A stretch of 64,000 bases of DNA, taken from assembly GCA_006503535.1 (NCBI GenBank), contig QYRS01000003.1, positions 3,844,001 to 3,908,000 on the forward strand. The letters are read 5' to 3'. How positions within the stretch are numbered: position 1 is the stretch's first letter; each line of letters opens with the position of its first letter. Below, piece by piece: positions 58,501-64,000 of the stretch. The position numbers were made by a program, and so were the translations under genes. This stretch comes from Arthrinium phaeospermum. Lineage: Eukaryota > Ascomycota > Sordariomycetes > Amphisphaeriales > Apiosporaceae. Below the pieces are notes generated by a model that did not search any database, had not been told where the DNA came from, and saw only the letters and a program-made list of their open reading frames with translations.

Positions 58501-61500
58501 AAGAACGCAAGAAGCGAGAAGAAGAGGAGCGTAAGGCTAGAGAAGCGAGAGAGGCTCAGGAAGCTGAGGAGAGGGCCGCAAGAGAGAAGGCCGAGGCCGA
58601 AGAACGCGAACGAGCCGAAGCAGCTGCAGCAGAACTTGCTGCACAGGCAGCAACAGAGGCCACCGAAGAAAACGAGACCTCCCACACGGATGATGCTATG
58701 GAGGGTGTGGAATCTACGGGCAACTCTCCAGCCGAGGCCCACGCGGAATCAACGAGTGATCAGCCTCGCGTTCTCACCACCATTCGAGGAGAACAGGTTG
58801 ATGTGACGGAGTTGGGCATCGACGCGGATTACCTCGAAGCACTACCCGAAGAGTTCCGAGAAGAGGTGATTGCCCAGACTATTAGCCAGCGGCGATCTGC
58901 TGCCCGGGAGGATGCCCCTCGTCGCCAAGGCGAGCAGGGTGAAGTTTTCCAAGAATTCCTTGACGCTCTGCCCGACGATCTTCGTCAAGAAATTGTCCAG
59001 CAAGAGAGAGCGGAACAGCGTCGCCGTGATCGTGAGGAGGCCAGAAGACAAAACGCGGCCCCTGGCCACGAGGCCGCTCCACAGGATATGGACCCCGCCA
59101 GCATCCTCATGACTTTCCCCCAGGATCTCCGGGAGCAAGTACTCATGGAACAAGGCGCGGATATTATGGATTCTCTGCCACCTGATCTGGCTGCGGAGGC
59201 CAGGCGCCTTGTCCGCCACCACGGTGGAGGTGGCCAGCGCGAAATCGTGAATCCCTATGAACCTGGCCGTGAGAACCCGCGTCAAACTGGCGAGGCTGCC
59301 GAGGTCATTACCAAACCTCAACGCAAGATTGTGGCTCAGATGCTGGACAAATCGGGAGTAGCTACGCTGCTGCGTTTGATGTTTATCAATGTCAAAGGTG
59401 GATCCCTAGAGGGCTCCTTGCGACACGTCTTCAAGGATATCTGCGAAAACAAGCAAACCCGCCTCGAGGTCGTCAGCACCCTACTGCAAATTCTCCAAGA
59501 TGGCACGACCGACGTTGATGCTGTGGAACGCAGCTTTGCGCAGCTTTCCATCAAGGCCCGACAACCCAAGGCCGACAAAGAAGGCAAAACCCCACAGAGT
59601 CTTAAGCGCAGCCTTACGGGTTTGAATACCAACCAGCTTACGCACACCGGATCTGAGACCTCCCCGGTACTCATAGTGCAGCAATGCTTGGACCTTCTTT
59701 GCTATCTAGCCGCCGAAGATGTTCACGTCCCAGCTGTATTTCTCACGGAACAGGAAACCGTGGGCTTGACACTAAAACGTACCCTCAGCCGCAAGGGAAA
59801 AAGCAAGGAGTCCAAGGTTCACAAGTTCGCCATCAACTCTCTCCTAGCGCTTCTTGACCGTGACCTGGTCGTTGAGAGTTCGTCAATCATGGATGCCCTT
59901 TCTCTGGTTCTTAGCAGGATAACCTACCCGTTGCTGAGCCTCGACAAGAAACTGAAGGAAGGCGCTGAAGCCATTAAGGACTTGGAGAAGAAGATCGCAG
60001 AGAAGGAGAAGGAGCCTACCAGCGCTCCAACGGCCGAGGGAGGAGAGGCTGCAACGACGAGCAATGATCCCAAACCTGATACTTCGGCGGCCCCGTCAGG
60101 TGATGATGCATCAGCTACACCAACAGCAGCTCCTGAATCCGAACCTACCAAAACGGACGACTCTACGACTAAGACGACGCCCGATGACTCTCTTGCAAAA
60201 CTCCAGGAACGCAAGCAGTTCATCCAGAAGAGGATCAAGACCTATGTCCCGCCTGTCATCCCCGTGCACAACCTCACTCTGATCATCAACATATTCGTAG
60301 CACGAGAATGCAGCTCCAAGACCTTCAAGGAGACTCTTTCAGCTATCAAGAACCTTTCCCTCATCCCTGGCGCCATGGGAGTGTTCGGCCAAGAGCTCGC
60401 CCGTCAAGCGCGAGTACTTAGTGAGAAGATCGTGGTTCACCTAGACGAGTTGTTGCCTCACATCGAGAAGGCATCTACCGGCACAGAAATCCAGGGGGTT
60501 GCTCTGGCCAAGTTTTCGCCTGGTGCTGCTGACCAAAATAAGCTTCTCCGGGTCTTGACAGCATTGGATCATCTCTTTGCCCAGAAGAAGCCCGAATCTT
60601 CCGACGATTCGGAGCCCAGCAATGAGACCAAGAAGCAGGACTTGCTCGCCACTCTCTACCGCAACGTCACATTCAATGCCCTGTGGGACAGGCTGAGCGC
60701 TTGCTTGGGTGCCATCCGTCAAAAGGAAAACCTTATCAACGTGGCTACCATACTTCTACCGCTCATCGAGGCCTTGATGGTTGTCTGCAAGGACACAACG
60801 CCCGAGGCTCTGACGCAAGGCCAGGATGCTTCGGAAATGCTGTTGTCTAGCCCGCCTCCCGAGTCTCACAACATGGCAAGCCTTTTCTTCAAATTCACGG
60901 AAGAGCATCGCCGTATCCTGAACGAGCTCGTACGCAACAATCCTTCCCTCATGAAGGGCACCTTCTCGCACCTCGTCAAGAACCCCAAGGTCTTGGAGTT
61001 CGACAACAAACGGAACTACTTCAACCGCAGTGTGCACAACCGCAACCAGGTCCCGAACGGACGCAGCTTTGGTACCTTGCAACTTTCCGTTCGTCGCGAA
61101 CATGTCTTCCACGACTCTTTCAAGTCCCTGTACTTCAAGAGTGGTGATGAGATGAAGTTCGGTAAGCTTAACATTCGTTTCCACAATGAAGAGGGTGTCG
61201 ATGCCGGTGGCGTCACCCGCGAGTGGTTCCAGGTCCTGTCACGACAGATGTTCGACCCCAACTATGCCTTATTTGTCCCTGTCTCCAGCGATCGTACCAC
61301 ATTCCACCCGAACAAGCTCAGTGGAATCAACGACGAGCATCTCATGTTCTTCAAGTTCATCGGTCGCGTCATTGGCAAAGCCTTATACGAGAATCGTTTG
61401 CTTGACTGTTACTTCAGTCGTGCGGTTTACAAGAGAATTCTCAGCAAGCCTGTCTCGGTCAAGGACATGGAGTCGTTTGACCCCGAGTACTACAAATCAC

Positions 61501-62277
61501 TCGTCTGGATGCTGGAGAACGACATCACTGATATTATCACTGAGTCGTTCGCCGTCGAGGACGACGAATTCGGAGTGACGACGGTTGAAGACCTCATCCC
61601 CAACGGCCGCGATATCCCTGTCACGGAAGAGAACAAGCACGATTATGTTCGCCTGGTCGTCGAGCACAAGCTGCTCAAGTCGGTCAAGGACCAGATGGAG
61701 CATTTCCTGAAGGGTAAGTTGTCCTCTTATTGATCGATTCGATGCAGACGGCAAAACATACTAACTTTCATTGCCTTCCAGGTTTCCACGAAATCATTCC
61801 GGCAGAACTTATTGCCATCTTCAACGAACAGGAGCTCGAGCTCCTCATCTCGGGCCTGCCAGACATCAATGTCGACGACTGGAAGAACAACACCGAGTAC
61901 CACAACTACTCTCCATCCAGTCAGCAGATCCAATGGTTCTGGCGCGCAGTCAGATCCTTCGACAAGGAAGAGCTGGCCAAGCTGTTGCAGTTCGTCACGG
62001 GCACAAGTAAAGTACCCCTTAACGGCTTTAAAGAGCTCGAGGGAATGAACGGCATCAACCGATTCAACATTCACCGTGACTATGGCAACAAGGAGAGACT
62101 TCCCAGCTCGCATACCTGCTTTAACCGTAAGTGTACTCACCCACCCTTCCACTTGAAGCCCCGGCTAACCTCTCCCGGACAGAACTTGACCTCCCCGAGT
62201 ACGAGAGCTACGATACTCTCCGAGCCCAAGTCCTCAAGGCCATCACAGCTGGAAGTGACTACTTCGGATTTGCCTAA
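49537..62277 (+). CDS. TOM1: Tom1/HUWE1-type giant HECT E3 ubiquitin ligase
   Basis: A 4077-residue ligase from exons 49537-49584, 49674-56871, 56929-57513, 57623-57682, 57745-57915, 57982-61713, 61782-62126 and 62183-62277; every phase agrees. The N-terminal 1300 residues form helical armadillo-like repeats (DUF908/DUF913 type). A UBA-like segment lies near 1500-1545 ([20 protein letters not shown]). A very acidic Asp/Glu tract spans about 2380-2630. A charged helix (about 2840-2910) precedes ubiquitin-binding LPxxxxEE motifs ([30 protein letters not shown]; about 2960-3100). The C-terminal HECT domain (about 3700-4077) carries the catalytic Cys4044 in SSHTCFNQLDLPEY. Yeast Tom1 ubiquitinates excess histones, unassembled ribosomal proteins and other targets, and affects mRNA export. 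The start ATG has a strong context (tcaccATGg). Confidence 0.96.
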
Positions 62278-63372
62278 GTAGATGAGATGCGTTGTCCCGC
62301 ATTGTCTACGGTGGCCTTTGGCCGTGGCAGCACCAGAAGCGCATGATAATGATGTATTGTTTTGTACGACATAGTAGATTCGGGGAAACAGGAGGCGCCG
62401 ACGAGCAGCATACCCTTGGTACTGGCTTCTTTCTTTTCTTCTGAGCATTTTCATACGCAAGGGGGTACAGACGCGAGCATTCGATGGACCGACCACGCCG
62501 GCGGAGTGCAGGCCGCTCGACGTTGGTCAACATTGCAGCTTGGCGGCTTTCATCCCTTGGTTCTCGCAATTTGCATCATGTAGATGAGGGTTGTTTACCC
62601 CTCCCCAGATAGGCATGATTATAGTTCCGCAATAGAGGCGAATGCATTCCCTACTCTTCAATTGCCTCTCAGTGCTATGTGTGAAGTGTTTTGTCGTAGA
62701 TTGACCGCTCGTAACTAGCAGTATAGAATAATACTGTTCGTGTGATGACCAACATGGCATGTGTCCTCCTGATTGGCATTTTAACAGGTGGCTGGGACTG
62801 GGCAAGCCCCTACGAGAATGAAACGGTGAAGTCTCCGGAATAAGTAGTTTGGAAATCATCAAGACAGGCGCGGTCATGGTATGGAGAAAGTACGGTTTTA
62901 CTCCTGCACCGCCAAGACGAAGTATCGTATTTGTTTGGTGACCCCCATATGTGTCCGCGCTGGTACTTTCATTTGTTTTCACTTGATATTCGATGAGCTG
63001 TGTGGAGGATAATTCATCATCACTCGATAAGCACTGTTCGGGACTCGCGGCTCTATGGGGATTGCTGGGCTATGACTTCAGGAGCCAGGTGGAATAAATC
63101 TCACAAAAAAACCTTGATTTCTGGACATGGACAAGTTCTCACGGTTCTCATATACACCTATGTTTGAGTGCCATTAACTTGATGGCTCTTTCTACTATCC
63201 GGCCCGGATTACCTGTTCGCCTTCATGGCTTTCCTCCATTTCACCAGCGGCGGCAAGAGACTCGGGCATCAGGAAGCGTCCACGTGAAAGGCTATAGGCT
63301 TATCACAAGTGATGCCCGTGGCGTACTAGCTTATAATCTCGAGAGGCCTCCATGATATGAACTGTGCAACTC
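62278..63372. other. Convergent 3' flanks of Tom1 and Ctf8 genes
   Basis: This gap lies between the stop codons of the two genes. Short frames on both strands have no domain, and no repeat was recognised. Confidence 0.5.
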
Positions 63373-63876
63373 TCATTGAGTGCCAACAGGTTCGGGTCGT
63401 GATGAGAAGACTAGCTTGTACTTAATAATCTCCACGATCTCGAGATCCTCCGTAGACGAGTCATCTGTTGTGGCTGTTGGTTTGGTTGCAAGATCGCCTG
63501 TCATTTCCGTGTCCCCTGCAGCTACGCCAGCTGACCGTTTACGGATGACGGCTATGGCCCGGGGAAGCTTCTTGACCTCGCCCGTCATGCGCTGATGCTG
63601 GCCCACGTACATGTGCACCCGCTTCATCCAGGCGGTGCTCTTGGGGTCCAGGGCGTTGGGGTTGTAGTCCGGGAACCAGATACGCCCAATGGGGATCTCG
63701 GGGGCGTTGTTGTTGTCGTCGTCGTCTTCGGCACCCGCATGATGGGGCAGGTTGATGGTGCCCTGCAGCTCCAGCAGTGCCAGGCCCGACGGGGTCTGGA
63801 TCAGGGGCGGCAACGGATTGGCGACGGAAGCCTCAGTGTTGGCGGGCCGCCGTGGGTAGAGCTGGACGGAGGCCAT
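63373..63876 (-). CDS. CTF8: Ctf8, subunit of the Ctf18-RFC clamp loader
   Basis: A 167-residue single-exon protein. The Ctf8 family pattern is clear: an N-terminal strand region (MASVQLYPRR...LALLELQGTI), GRIWFPDYNP with the following helix (MKRVHMYVGQHQRMTG), KLPRAIAVIRK, a variable acidic linker, and the terminal LEIVEIIKYKLVFSSRPEPV. With Dcc1 and Ctf18, Ctf8 forms the alternative RFC complex that loads PCNA and supports sister-chromatid cohesion and checkpoint signalling. The length fits filamentous-fungal members. The ATG at 63876 is the only reasonable start. Confidence 0.9.
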   Translation of the reverse strand: MASVQLYPRRPANTEASVANPLPPLIQTPSGLALLELQGTINLPHHAGAEDDDDNNNAPEIPIGRIWFPDYNPNALDPKSTAWMKRVHMYVGQHQRMTGEVKKLPRAIAVIRKRSAGVAAGDTEMTGDLATKPTATTDDSSTEDLEIVEIIKYKLVFSSRPEPVGTQ

Positions 63877-64000
63877 GGCATCTCACGTCACCACACAACT
63901 GGAGAGCGCGGGAATGTGGATATGAGAGAAGGATTCACGTGCGTGTATTCACATGTCCTGGTTGCTTGACTTGATCGGGCCTGGAACGCGCTCGCTCGCG

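Noticed and set aside
1..64000. CRISPR arrays, prophage, insertion sequences or viral genes
   Set aside because: None seen; gene structure is eukaryotic throughout, and the few repeats are short tandem arrays.

Overview
The window is nuclear DNA of a filamentous ascomycete (Pezizomycotina, most likely Eurotiales or a close relative). The grounds are short spliceosomal introns (about 50-200 nt, GTATGT/GTAAGT-type donors, CTAAC/CTGAC branch sites), a HET-domain gene, FTA2-type pseudokinase-like genes and a fungal-type alpha-tubulin with six introns. No prokaryotic operon, CRISPR array, insertion sequence or viral gene is visible. Most genes had to be assembled by joining exons by eye; exon limits are in each entry.

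Layout. (1) About 1-16 kb is an accessory block: a UbiA-type prenyltransferase rebuilt from seven exons (1115-2457, +); a decayed 5' fragment of a nuclease-like gene (3330-3602, -); an FTA2 kinase-like gene (3622-4772, -); a PD-(D/E)XK-like gene (5316-6455, -); an aminoglycoside-phosphotransferase-fold gene (6838-7797, -); a second nuclease-like gene (8522-9688, +); a second FTA2-like gene (9742-11003, -); an F-box-like protein (11740-13047, -); and an amadoriase-type FAD oxidase (13646-15077, -). A tRNA-like Pol III unit lies at about 16.12-16.21 kb. (2) From 17.5 kb to the end most genes are conserved housekeeping genes: a WW-domain protein, Pga1 (GPI mannosyltransferase II partner), alpha-tubulin, Ede1 (endocytic EH-domain scaffold), a long disordered protein with tandem repeats, Gyp5-type Rab GAP, ribosomal protein S8, the 4077-residue HECT ligase Tom1 and Ctf8 (Ctf18-RFC). 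A HET-domain gene (41184-43477) sits among them.

Co-operation. The housekeeping genes are unrelated neighbours, each with its own promoter. The exception to ordinary content is the 3.3-11 kb segment, where a nuclease-like family and an FTA2 kinase-like family each occur twice as adjacent pairs, with a third nuclease-like remnant beside the first pair. The members differ in which catalytic residues they keep. This repeated nuclease-like plus kinase-like pairing is my candidate for an undescribed system; its function is not shown by the sequence.
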